From Clostridium sp. UBA701 (GTDB taxonomy: Bacteria > Bacillota > Clostridia > Clostridiales > Clostridiaceae): a DNA stretch of 64,000 nt. Shown here piece by piece: positions 1 through 8,144 of this stretch. Location of the stretch: the NCBI GenBank assembly GCA_002298125.1, contig DBMJ01000013.1, forward strand, positions 20,203-84,202, written 5' to 3'. Made by a program: the position numbers and the translations under genes. Each line of letters opens with the position of its first letter. The first letter of the stretch is position 1. The notes beneath the pieces are model-generated. The model had not been told where the DNA came from and searched no databases. It worked only from the letters and a program-made list of their open reading frames with translations.

Positions 1-2819
1 CTAAGGTTTTTCTGTTCCTTTCCCACCTTAAGCTCAATAATTTTAATGTCTCCAGCCTTTTGTATGGTTCCAGAGGTATGAGTTGCAGTGTCCCCTTCAT
101 TTCCAGTGCCTGTAACTATTGCAAGTCCCCTAATCTTTGTAAGATCCTCTGCATACCTTTCCAGCACGCTATTACCATCATGACCACCCTCGTTGGTACC
201 AAGAGGAATATGAATTGAGGTGGGAGTGTTTAACTCCCTGGCCTTCGCAGCTATATATTTTAGTGCTAAAATCAGGTCAATACTGTCATATACAGGAACA
301 GCAGGCTGGTCTATGCCTATATAGTCTAATAAAATCTTTTTTGCTGGCTTTAATTTCACCACTATAAATTCTGCGTCTGGTGCAGCTCCTACAAGCTCAG
401 GGTTCTTTCCCCTGCCCCCCATAATTCCTGCCATGGCAGTACCATGACCTATTTCATCCTTGCTATTTACTATGCTGTAGGGATCTCCTCCAGCTTTGGA
501 GGCAGCAATGGCCTTGTTTATATCTGCAGAGCTATACTCACTACCAAAGTTAAAGGCTGTGGGAGGCTTTCCTGTACTTTGACTCTGATCCCACATGGAT
601 ATTATTCTTGTAGTGTCATCCTCCTTTGTAAATTCAGGGTTTAGGTAGTCTATGCCCGTGTCTATCATCCCTAAAATAACCCCTTGCCCTGTCAAATTCA
701 AATACGGGTTTGAATGAAAGGGTAAAATATTTGCACTGCTTAATGGAGATACAGCATTTAAGGTATACACCGCAGGCTCATCTACATACACTATTCCCTT
801 GGTTGCAGATGAAGCCAAATTTACCTTATCATTTCGGACCGTAATAACTGCATAGTTTTCGTCTAGAATAAAGGCACAGCCATACCCAGTACCCTTAAAT
901 TCATTTACAATATCTCCATCATACTCAATAATAAAGCTTTGGTATTCTTCTTTTAAATATAGCTCTGCACAGCCTATGGGTGTTCCTACCTCAACTAATT
1001 GCCTAGCTTCATAGTAGATTCCTCTACCAGTCATTTGAGTAGCTAAATCCAGTGCAGCCTTAACACAGGGTATACCGTAGCCCCAGAGGGGATTGGGATA
1101 ATCAAGGGCTGGTCTATCCCTTTTTGCAGTCTTTATGAGAAAATACTTAAGCCTCTCCCCGTACATATATGGGTCTTTTCCTTCTACAATGCCCCATTGA
1201 ATAAGCAGTGCAGCTAATCCTGCTATATGAGGACACGCCATAGAGGTACCCGTCAGTGCATCATAGCCTCCCCCCGGTATGGAGGATTCTATGTTCTCCC
1301 CTGGTGCTGCTAAATCTGGCTTGGTAGGCTGAGCTCCCTCTCTTCCTCTTCCTGAAAAAGGGGATAGTGCCCCTGTGGCATTGTTATAGCTTCCTACTGA
1401 TATGACATTATCCACCGTAGCAGGAATGCCCAAGGTGTTAAAGGGATTGGGCTGCAAGAACTTAGTGTTTGGATTTAATCCTTCTGCTATGGGAAGCCAT
1501 ATATTATATCTGTTACCCTTGGTTGACTTTAAAGTTATTATTATGCTCCAGGTACCCTCAAGAAGAAATCCTTCAGGCGCTACAAGACTTATAATCACCT
1601 CACCATTTACATTAAAGGGCAGAGGCCCTGTATCATACAAGAAATACCTGTCCCTATCTAAATTCCCTTCCTTATACCCTTGAGCAATATCAATAGGGCC
1701 GCTTGTACGTCCAGCAGGATTTTTAATTTCTATACTTATATCATCCACCAGAGACTTATAAAGCTCTAGTACTATAGCCTGCTCCTCAGGGGCAATGCTC
1801 AAGGCTATGGATTGGCGTTCTTTTAACACGCCCCCCACATGATGTGCTCTGTCTCCTTCATTTCCTGAGGCCACCACAAAGCTCATTCTCTCAAGCCCTG
1901 ACACCGTATTTATATATTTCTCTAAAAGGCTATTGCCATCATGGGCCCCATCGTTGGTGCTAAAGCTTAAGTTAATAACTAGTGGTTTTTTTAATTCTGC
2001 ACTTTTATCTAGAAGAAATTTTATTCCCCTCATAAGCTGAGTACTCTTTCCTGAGTTTAACCTTCCTGGAGCAGTCATCTTAACCATGGCTATACTGCTT
2101 TCATAGGCCACCCCATAATAACGTTTATCTATATTTCCCCCAGCACAGGCTATTCCTGCCACATGAGTGCCATGTCCACTAAGGTCGCTTTCTGGCACAA
2201 TAGATGACGGATTATTAGATTTTAGTGCTTTATCTATGTCACTGCTGTTCCAAACCTTTCCTCCAGCTGATAGATCATATATATAATCTATTCTAGTATT
2301 TCCCTCTGCTGTTCTAAAGGCTGGATGGGAATAGTCTATCCCCGAGTCAATAAACCCAACTAAAACCCCTTTACCAGAGAGTTTATATGCATCCCATGTT
2401 TCAGGCACACAGATATCTCGGTTGCTCTCAAAAAAAGAGGTATAAAGAGTCTTCGGCAGTTCAAGATATTGTATGGTGTTTATGGAAGCAACCTTGTCAA
2501 TGTCTGAAATGGAAGCAGTTATTATACCAAAGCCAAAGCCTAAGGATTCAAATACTGCACCTAGAGCCTCCACTGCACTTTTGGTTTCAGCCTCACGATT
2601 TCCAAATAGGACCACAAGCTCTACTTTATCCTTTAGCATTTCCTCCTGACCGGAATATGAGATAAGCTTTTCTCTTATGCTTGCTGGCAGCTGTGATAAT
2701 AAATTAAGGAGACCTCCCTTATTGTTCGTGAAAATCCCTCCACAAAAATATTCTATATTCATATTATGATGATTGCGATGTTTTGGTGAAAGCAAAAGCT
2801 TGTACGCGGTTTTAGCCAT
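1..2819 (-). CDS. Tandem subtilisin-like (S8) serine protease, Csp-like, 3' end outside window
   Basis: About 939 codons are visible and the reading frame leaves the window at base 1, so the protein is longer. Domain 1 has a complete subtilase triad: Asp158 in GFIDSGID, His216 in GHGTHVAG and Ser526 in GTSMACPH, after a prodomain-like stretch. A second subtilase domain follows with Asp720 (GMIDTGID) and His792 (GHGTAMAG); its serine would lie outside. A double S8 layout resembles the fused Csp proteases of clostridia (CspBA), which act on SleC during spore germination, but assignment to germination is inference. Two in-frame ATGs (2819 and 2762) are possible starts; neither has a good ribosome site. 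The 2819 start sits 17 bases after the regulator gene upstream, so both are probably co-transcribed. No signal peptide is apparent. Confidence 0.85.
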   Translation of the reverse strand, partial: MAKTAYKLLLSPKHRNHHNMNIEYFCGGIFTNNKGGLLNLLSQLPASIREKLISYSGQEEMLKDKVELVVLFGNREAETKSAVEALGAVFESLGFGFGIITASISDIDKVASINTIQYLELPKTLYTSFFESNRDICVPETWDAYKLSGKGVLVGFIDSGIDYSHPAFRTAEGNTRIDYIYDLSAGGKVWNSSDIDKALKSNNPSSIVPESDLSGHGTHVAGIACAGGNIDKRYYGVAYESSIAMVKMTAPGRLNSGKSTQLMRGIKFLLDKSAELKKPLVINLSFSTNDGAHDGNSLLEKYINTVSGLERMSFVVASGNEGDRAHHVGGVLKERQSIALSIAPEEQAIVLELYKSLVDDISIEIKNPAGRTSGPIDIAQGYKEGNLDRDRYFLYDTGPLPFNVNGEVIISLVAPEGFLLEGTWSIIITLKSTKGNRYNIWLPIAEGLNPNTKFLQPNPFNTLGIPATVDNVISVGSYNNATGALSPFSGRGREGAQPTKPDLAAPGENIESSIPGGGYDALTGTSMACPHIAGLAALLIQWGIVEGKDPYMYGERLKYFLIKTAKRDRPALDYPNPLWGYGIPCVKAALDLATQMTGRGIYYEARQLVEVGTPIGCAELYLKEEYQSFIIEYDGDIVNEFKGTGYGCAFILDENYAVITVRNDKVNLASSATKGIVYVDEPAVYTLNAVSPLSSANILPFHSNPYLNLTGQGVILGMIDTGIDYLNPEFTKEDDTTRIISMWDQSQSTGKPPTAFNFGSEYSSADINKAIAASKAGGDPYSIVNSKDEIGHGTAMAGIMGGRGKNPELVGAAPDAEFIVVKLKPAKKILLDYIGIDQPAVPVYDSIDLILALKYIAAKARELNTPTSIHIPLGTNEGGHDGNSVLERYAEDLTKIRGLAIVTGTGNEGDTATHTSGTIQKAGDIKIIELKVGKEQKNL

Positions 2820-2836
2820 GTACAAGCTATCTGGTA

Positions 2837-3550
2837 TTATAAATTAAATTGTACTCTCATTAGCCTTGCAATCACCTTAAAATCCTTTATGGATAAGGTC
2901 TCTGTTCTTAAGCTTCCTCTATTACTTAACAGAAGCACCTTGCTGCTATCTAGTACTTTAATCTGCCTAAGCTTTCTCTCTCCATTATGTTCTATAAGGC
3001 ATATGGTATTGTTAGTAACTTCTCCTGTTATATGTGAGAGAGCTATGTCTCCAGGCATTATTCTAAAGCCTGACATATCCTCATCCTCTATGCTAAGGTA
3101 AAAAACCTTATCCTGGGCATAGCCTTCAATCTTATTGGATTGTAGAGGCATAAGCACAATTCCTACCTTTTCTGAAAGGTTATACTTTAATACAGGCACT
3201 TCCTTTAAGACCTGTCCAAAGGCTTCTCCCCAAAGCGGTTTAACTTCTTCATTTCCCCTTTTGTTATTTTGCCCTGGAATTTGCTTGTCAAAACTAGGAA
3301 GACTTTTTGCAGCCCCACTATCTTGGGACTCTTCTTCATAAGTCTGCTCCTCAAAGGCCATGGTGATATCATTTATATTTTTCCCAAGAACCTTAGAAAT
3401 TCTCCCTATAAGCGCCTCATTAATAACCCTTCTGCCCTGCTCTACTTCGTTTATAAAGCCTTCAGACACTCCAAGCTTTTTGCCCAGCTGTTTTGCAGAC
3501 ATACCCTGCTCAATTCTTAAGCTTTTTATTTTTTCTCCTACCCTGTTCAT
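2837..3550 (-). CDS. XRE regulator with S24/LexA-like C-terminal domain lacking the catalytic Ser
   Basis: The N-terminal 60 or so residues are a Cro/C1 helix-turn-helix (EQGMSAKQLGKKLGVSEGF, then VEQGRRVINE). A charged linker follows, then a C-terminal domain shaped like the LexA/S24 fold (DEDMSGFRIMPGD, then a strand-rich tail). In S24 peptidases the first motif reads DSM with a nucleophilic Ser; here that position is Asp, so self-cleavage is unlikely. The ATG at 3550 has a clear GGAGG seven bases upstream and is preferred over the in-frame start 18 bases earlier. It lies directly upstream of the tandem subtilase, which it may regulate; that is inference from position. Confidence 0.85.
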   Translation of the reverse strand: MNRVGEKIKSLRIEQGMSAKQLGKKLGVSEGFINEVEQGRRVINEALIGRISKVLGKNINDITMAFEEQTYEEESQDSGAAKSLPSFDKQIPGQNNKRGNEEVKPLWGEAFGQVLKEVPVLKYNLSEKVGIVLMPLQSNKIEGYAQDKVFYLSIEDEDMSGFRIMPGDIALSHITGEVTNNTICLIEHNGERKLRQIKVLDSSKVLLLSNRGSLRTETLSIKDFKVIARLMRVQFNL

Positions 3551-3637
3551 GCCCTTACCTCCTTGCAAATTTACCTCTATGCAGACATTAAAACACTCCT
3601 CCTAAGCATTATAAGAGGAGTGCATACACTAATAATA

Positions 3638-4018
3638 TTATTTGCCCTGTTTTTTGTACCATTCTCGCTCTTCTATAAGGTGTTCTATGAGCTCCTCCAC
3701 AGTCCAATTAATAGAGGTAGGTGTTATCACTGCTAAAATAGGCATCTCTTTATACCCACTCTTTAGAGCAGTTATCAGCTTGTTTATATCCTCATCGCTG
3801 TAATTGTTTAAAAGTATTACTTTAGCTAGTGGAGCTGCACCCTTAAAAACACCTATTCGTTTGTTATCAATTATGTCTTTTACGGTCATTGAAAGCATAT
3901 CATCCTCAATGATCTTATAGGCCGGAAGCTTTTTATCCTCTAACACCCCCATAAGAAGATGCTTATCCTCCTCTAGAAAGCCATATATATACGTACCCTT
4001 TTGGTTACTTAAGCTCAT
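3638..4018 (-). CDS. DUF3783 domain protein
   Basis: A 126-residue protein whose C-terminal half fits DUF3783: LLNNYSDEDINKLITALK, then AVITPTSINWTVEELIEHL. The function of the family is not known. The chosen ATG at 4018 follows an AAAGGATGTGAG ribosome site and begins 13 bases after the cyclophilin stop codon, so the two are likely translated from one message. An upstream in-frame start would overlap the cyclophilin gene and has no ribosome site. No signal peptide or membrane segment is visible. Confidence 0.75.
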   Translation of the reverse strand: MSLSNQKGTYIYGFLEEDKHLLMGVLEDKKLPAYKIIEDDMLSMTVKDIIDNKRIGVFKGAAPLAKVILLNNYSDEDINKLITALKSGYKEMPILAVITPTSINWTVEELIEHLIEEREWYKKQGK

Positions 4019-4031
4019 AATCTCACATCCT

Positions 4032-4550
4032 TTAAAGCTTTTTTGGTTCTGGGTAATCCACCCCAAAGGTTTCTACAGTTACCTCTTCCATAGTCTGTTC
4101 CTCATAAGGTCTATCTCTAAAGTCAGTCTTTGCAGACACTATTTCATCTGCAACCTCTTGCCCCTCTATTAGCTTTCCAAAGGCTGCATAGTTTCCATCA
4201 AGGTGTGGAGAATTCTTCACCATTATAAAGAACTGACTGCCTGCAGAGTCTGGGTCTGAAGCTCTTGCCATAGACAAAACTCCCTCTGTATGCTTTAAGC
4301 TATTTTTAAAGCCATTTGCATTAAACTCTCCCTTTATGGAATAGCCAGGGCCTCCTACTCCTGAACCCTCTGGACATCCACCCTGAATCATAAAACCAGG
4401 TATAACCCTATGAAATATTAGACCATTATAGTAGCCCTTCTTTATTAAGCTGATATAATTATTTACTGTATTGGGGGCTATCTCAGGGTAAAGCTCAGCC
4501 TTCATTATCTTACCATTTTTCATTTTAATAGTTACTATTGGATTTGTCAT
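4032..4550 (-). CDS. ppiB: Cyclophilin-type peptidyl-prolyl cis-trans isomerase
   Basis: Single-domain cyclophilin of 172 residues, the usual length for cytosolic bacterial PpiB; it catalyses cis-trans isomerisation of Xaa-Pro bonds. Diagnostic motifs are present: FHRVIPGFMIQGG containing the active-site Arg, then SAGSQFFIMVKNSPHLDG and AAFGKLIEG. No signal peptide, so probably cytoplasmic. The ATG has an AAGGAGAG ribosome site. The DUF3783 gene follows 13 bases downstream. Confidence 0.95.
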   Translation of the reverse strand: MTNPIVTIKMKNGKIMKAELYPEIAPNTVNNYISLIKKGYYNGLIFHRVIPGFMIQGGCPEGSGVGGPGYSIKGEFNANGFKNSLKHTEGVLSMARASDPDSAGSQFFIMVKNSPHLDGNYAAFGKLIEGQEVADEIVSAKTDFRDRPYEEQTMEEVTVETFGVDYPEPKKL

Positions 4551-4667
4551 ATTATTTCTCTCTCCTTTATGTAGAAATTTTAATACCTTAGGTTTTTTTA
4601 CATGCCTTATATTTATATGTTTATTATCAATATTTTATCATTTTTTTCAATAGTTAAACATACAAAA

Positions 4668-4697
4668 AAACAAAAACCCGGCAAGCTGCCGGGCTAT
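4668..4697 (-). terminator. Intrinsic terminator after the DUF4325 gene
   Basis: On the minus strand a GC-rich stem (AGCCCGGC / GCCGGGTT with a short loop) is followed by a long T run. It begins within a few bases of the stop codon of the 4699-4968 gene, so it isolates that gene from ppiB. Confidence 0.85.
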
Positions 4698-4698
4698 A

Positions 4699-4968
4699 TT
4701 AAAAAGCTGTTCCTAATACCACTCTTCTATAAGCACTTTGATTTGATAGATTTTTAACACAAACATTGTCTATAATGTAATCTCTGCCTTTATCATAAAA
4801 CAAGTCTGTGAATAGATTGCTAAAGAATGAGCAGTTTACTTTTGTAATTTCTGCAAAATCCAAGGTTATTGGCTGGTCTAAATTTTCCTTAATAACCTCC
4901 TTTAATATAATGGCGTCTTCCGGCTGAACTTCTCTTCCCACAATGTCCTTAACCAGTATATTTTTCAT
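4699..4968 (-). CDS. STAS-like DUF4325 protein
   Basis: An 89-residue protein resembling the DUF4325 STAS-like family: a strand with ITLDFAEITKVNCSFFSNLF followed by a short helix and the conserved NLSNQS region. Such proteins are small, cytosolic and are often found near regulatory ATPases or in mobile DNA; no biochemical role is established. The start has an AAGGG site directly upstream. It stands alone between murI and a strong terminator. Confidence 0.7.
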   Translation of the reverse strand: MKNILVKDIVGREVQPEDAIILKEVIKENLDQPITLDFAEITKVNCSFFSNLFTDLFYDKGRDYIIDNVCVKNLSNQSAYRRVVLGTAF

Positions 4969-5085
4969 TTCCCTTCACCCCTATAATTAATAATTAAAAT
5001 ATTCTATCAATTTCTTCTGTCAATATTAATATAACAAAGCTCCTAGGGGTTTGTCAAGTATTTAACAATATATTTTGTTAAATTT

Positions 5086-5859
5086 TTAATAATCTAATAA
5101 TCTATAGCTTAAATCCAATAAGTACTTGCTTTCTCCTGAATTATATATTTTAATTTCACCCTTTTCTCCAGCAGGTCTTAACATATTATTTCCCTCAAGC
5201 TGTCTTAATAGCTGCCTTGCAGTGCCCGCACTTCCATCTATAATCTCCACCTTAGACTTAAGCACCTTCCACAGGGATTTCTTTATAAAGGGATAATGAG
5301 TACATCCTAAAACGATGGCTGCTATATCCTTTTTCATAAAGGGAGATAACTTTTCCTCAAGAAATTTCTCCAGCACTTCTCCATCTAAAACATTGGCCTC
5401 AATAAGCTCCACCAGTCCTGCACAGGGTAGTGGCACTATGTCTGCCTTCTTTGCATACTGCTGCATGAGATTGTTAAACTTTCTCTCAGCCAAGGTCATA
5501 GGAGTTGCCATTATTATTATCTTTCCTCTTTTTTTCAGCTCCACTGCAGGCTTAAGTGCAGGCTCTATGCCTATAATAGGAAGAGGACTATAGGTATCTC
5601 TTAGTATGTCAATAGCTGCAGAGGTGGCTGTGTTACAGGCTACCACCACAGCCTTCACATCCTTTTCTACTAGAAAATCAACTGCAGCCTTACTAAGCTC
5701 TACAACCTCTTGTACCCTCTTAGTTCCATAGGGAGCATTTTTTGAATCTCCTAGATATATATAATTTTCTTGTGGCATTATGCTAATAGCTTCTTTTAAT
5801 ACGCTTATTCCACCTACTCCAGAATCAAAAAATCCTATTGGCTTATCAAAATCCTTCAA
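5086..5859 (-). CDS. murI: Glutamate racemase
   Basis: Converts L-glutamate to D-glutamate for peptidoglycan synthesis. 257 residues, normal for MurI. It has FFDSGVGGISVLKEA at the N terminus, the first catalytic cysteine in VACNTATSAA and the second in LGCTHYP, so both active-site Cys are present. Translation begins at a TTG codon preceded by GAGGAGAG; no better ATG lies nearby. Monocistronic by position, divergent from the glutamine synthetase gene. Confidence 0.95.
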   Translation of the reverse strand: MKDFDKPIGFFDSGVGGISVLKEAISIMPQENYIYLGDSKNAPYGTKRVQEVVELSKAAVDFLVEKDVKAVVVACNTATSAAIDILRDTYSPLPIIGIEPALKPAVELKKRGKIIIMATPMTLAERKFNNLMQQYAKKADIVPLPCAGLVELIEANVLDGEVLEKFLEEKLSPFMKKDIAAIVLGCTHYPFIKKSLWKVLKSKVEIIDGSAGTARQLLRQLEGNNMLRPAGEKGEIKIYNSGESKYLLDLSYRLLDY

Positions 5860-5994
5860 AGTAATCTCTCCTCACAATATATATAACGTTTCTCTAATAG
5901 CTCTATATAATAGTCTAATAATTTTTATTAAAAATACGCTTCACTAACTATTTTAATTTTATAATTTGCACAATTCAATATACTTTAGCATACA

Positions 5995-6023
5995 TTGACA
6001 AGTTTTTATGATTGTAATAAACT
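5995..6023 (+). promoter_or_regulatory. Sigma-A type promoter for the glutamine synthetase gene
   Basis: TTGACA at 5995-6000 and TAAACT at 6018-6023 with 17-base spacing, about 100 bases before the start codon. The leader between them and the gene is AT-rich, with no recognised riboswitch. Confidence 0.6.
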
Positions 6024-6120
6024 AAATCTTATTTATTAGTTTAAAGCACTAAAGTATATGGTTTGATTTTACAGTATAAAAATAATTTACATACATAATT
6101 AAATAAATGGGGGAATAAAA

Positions 6121-8016
6121 ATGATGGATTTACTTTACTGCATTCCTGGGGAAAAACACACTAAAGAGCTATTAAATTCAATCCTAAAAGAACATTGTGA
6201 GGTGAAATTTGTATCTATGGTAGGTGTGGACTTATCAGGTAACGATACTGATGAAAAAATACCTGTGAGCCTATTTTTAGAGGATATGAATAGTTTTTTA
6301 AAGGGTGGTGTACAAACTGATGGCTCCTCTGTTGCCCTTCCAGGCATAGCTAGCCTATCCAACGCAAAGGTTGACATGATTGCTGATCTAGAAGCGGATT
6401 GGTTTGTGGATTATAACTTAGAAAATATAGACCCTGAAAGCAATAAGCCTGTAGGTACCCTTAGAATACCCTGCTTTCTCTACCATGAAAGTAAGGCTGT
6501 AGACTCACGGTCTATATTAAAGAAAAGTACCAGCTATTTAGAAAATAAGCTATATGAGCTTTTTAAGGCTAATCCTGAATATCTAAACAGATATGACATA
6601 AGCCTTAAGGATATTGAGTGCCTGCAGCCTACTGCTGCAACAGAACTGGAATTTTGGGTGAAAACCCCTAATGATAAGGCTGTGGTAGAGGAATTAACCA
6701 CCTCACAGGTGCTTCATGAGCAGTACTGGAAGAGTACAAAGGGTTCTGTAAGGACTTCCCTTGAGCAGGCTTTGATGGAAATGGAGCGCTATGGCCTAGA
6801 GCCTGAGATGGGTCATAAGGAGGTAGGAGGAGTTAGAGCTAAACTAGATGCCTCTGGAAACCTCACCCATATCATGGAGCAGCTTGAGATTGATTGGAAG
6901 TATAGTGGCGCCATGGAAGCTTCTGATAGAGAGCTTATAGTAAAAAAGATAGTGCGGGAAACCTTTAGAAAAAATGGCCTGGACGTGACCTTTTTGGCTA
7001 AGCCTATAGAGGGGGTTGCCGGCAGTGGAGAGCACACTCACGTTGGAATAACACTAAAATTAAAGGATGGTAGAAGGATTAATCTATTCACAGCTACAAA
7101 GGAGCATTTTATGAGTCCCATTGGTTATGGTGCCATTATGGGAGTGCTAAAAAACTATGAGGTGATAAATCCCTTTGTGTCTCGCTCTAACGATTCCTTA
7201 AAAAGACTAAAGCCAGGCTTTGAGGCTCCTGTTTGCATCGTTACCTCCCTTGGTCACAATGTTAAGCTCCCCTCAAGAAACAGAACTGTGTTATTAGGAC
7301 TCATAAGAGACTTAGACAATCCATATTCTACCCGCTTTGAGCTTAGAGCTCCAAATCCCCATTCCAACACCTATCTGGTGCTTGCCTGTCTATTTATGGC
7401 TATTGCTGATGGCATAGAATATGCACTAACATCTCGTAAGGATGAGGATGAGCTTCTTTCTGAATTGTCCAAGAATCCTTCTGAGGAAGCTTGCTATTTG
7501 GAAAAATCTCGAGCTTACAGAAGTGAGGAGGATGTGTTTGAGTATTATACAGAGGAGGAAAGAGAGAGTTTCTTTGGCAGAGCACCCTCCACTGTATATG
7601 AAAACCTAAGTGCCTTTTCAAAGTATCCTGAAAAGGTGAAGGTGCTGACTAAGGGAGAGGTATTCTCAGAAAGGCTTATAGAAAGCTTTAGGCTAGGTGC
7701 AGAAAAGAAGTGGCTCACAGAAATAATAAGCAGAATTATTCCAAATTATGCAGAGGAGATAAGAAGCTTTAAAATGCTTCACTCTCTAGATAAAGCTCTT
7801 GACCTTGATGTATCCTCTTGGATGTCCATAAATGAGCTAAGGCACTACATTATGAAGGATAGCTACAAAAGGAAAAGCCTCTTTACAAGAATAAAGGAGG
7901 CCTCAGCTTCTGGTGATTATGTACTAGTTTCTAATCTTCAGCTTGAGCTTGAGGAAAAGATGGATACTCTTCGCAGTCTTTACTGTTCCTATAAAAAAAA
8001 TCTACTAGATATTTAA
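6121..8016 (+). CDS. Long-form glutamine synthetase family protein
   Basis: A 631-residue glutamine synthetase-fold enzyme, longer than the usual 440-470 residue GSI; the extra length is a C-terminal helical tail of about 150 residues. Seen motifs: VQTDGSSVALPG in the N-terminal beta-grasp part, TELEFWV (metal-binding glutamate), GVAGSGEHTHVGI (ATP and metal site), NDSLKRLKPGFEAPV and PSRNRTV (substrate arginines). It probably makes glutamine from glutamate, ammonia and ATP, but a related gamma-glutamyl ligase activity cannot be excluded. Single gene with its own promoter and a shared terminator downstream. Confidence 0.85.
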   Translation: MMDLLYCIPGEKHTKELLNSILKEHCEVKFVSMVGVDLSGNDTDEKIPVSLFLEDMNSFLKGGVQTDGSSVALPGIASLSNAKVDMIADLEADWFVDYNLENIDPESNKPVGTLRIPCFLYHESKAVDSRSILKKSTSYLENKLYELFKANPEYLNRYDISLKDIECLQPTAATELEFWVKTPNDKAVVEELTTSQVLHEQYWKSTKGSVRTSLEQALMEMERYGLEPEMGHKEVGGVRAKLDASGNLTHIMEQLEIDWKYSGAMEASDRELIVKKIVRETFRKNGLDVTFLAKPIEGVAGSGEHTHVGITLKLKDGRRINLFTATKEHFMSPIGYGAIMGVLKNYEVINPFVSRSNDSLKRLKPGFEAPVCIVTSLGHNVKLPSRNRTVLLGLIRDLDNPYSTRFELRAPNPHSNTYLVLACLFMAIADGIEYALTSRKDEDELLSELSKNPSEEACYLEKSRAYRSEEDVFEYYTEEERESFFGRAPSTVYENLSAFSKYPEKVKVLTKGEVFSERLIESFRLGAEKKWLTEIISRIIPNYAEEIRSFKMLHSLDKALDLDVSSWMSINELRHYIMKDSYKRKSLFTRIKEASASGDYVLVSNLQLELEEKMDTLRSLYCSYKKNLLDI

Positions 8017-8100
8017 AAAATCGCCTTGGGCGCTTTCGCTATAGAACCCTAACTTACGTGTTTGAGCACCTTCCTTTATAAATTCTATAGAATAAAAAAT

Positions 8101-8140
8101 AAGCTTCCCTGATAAGTGCAAATTTATCAGGAAAGCTTTT
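8101..8140. terminator. Bidirectional terminator between convergent genes
   Basis: Stem AAGCTT..CTGATAA paired with TTATCAG..AAGCTT around a short loop, with T runs on both strands. It closes the glutamine synthetase gene on plus and the beta-propeller gene on minus. Confidence 0.8.
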
Positions 8141-8144
8141 ATTA

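Noticed and set aside
1402..1683. Plus-strand frame inside the tandem subtilase
   Set aside because: Shadow of a clear minus-strand coding region with intact catalytic motifs.
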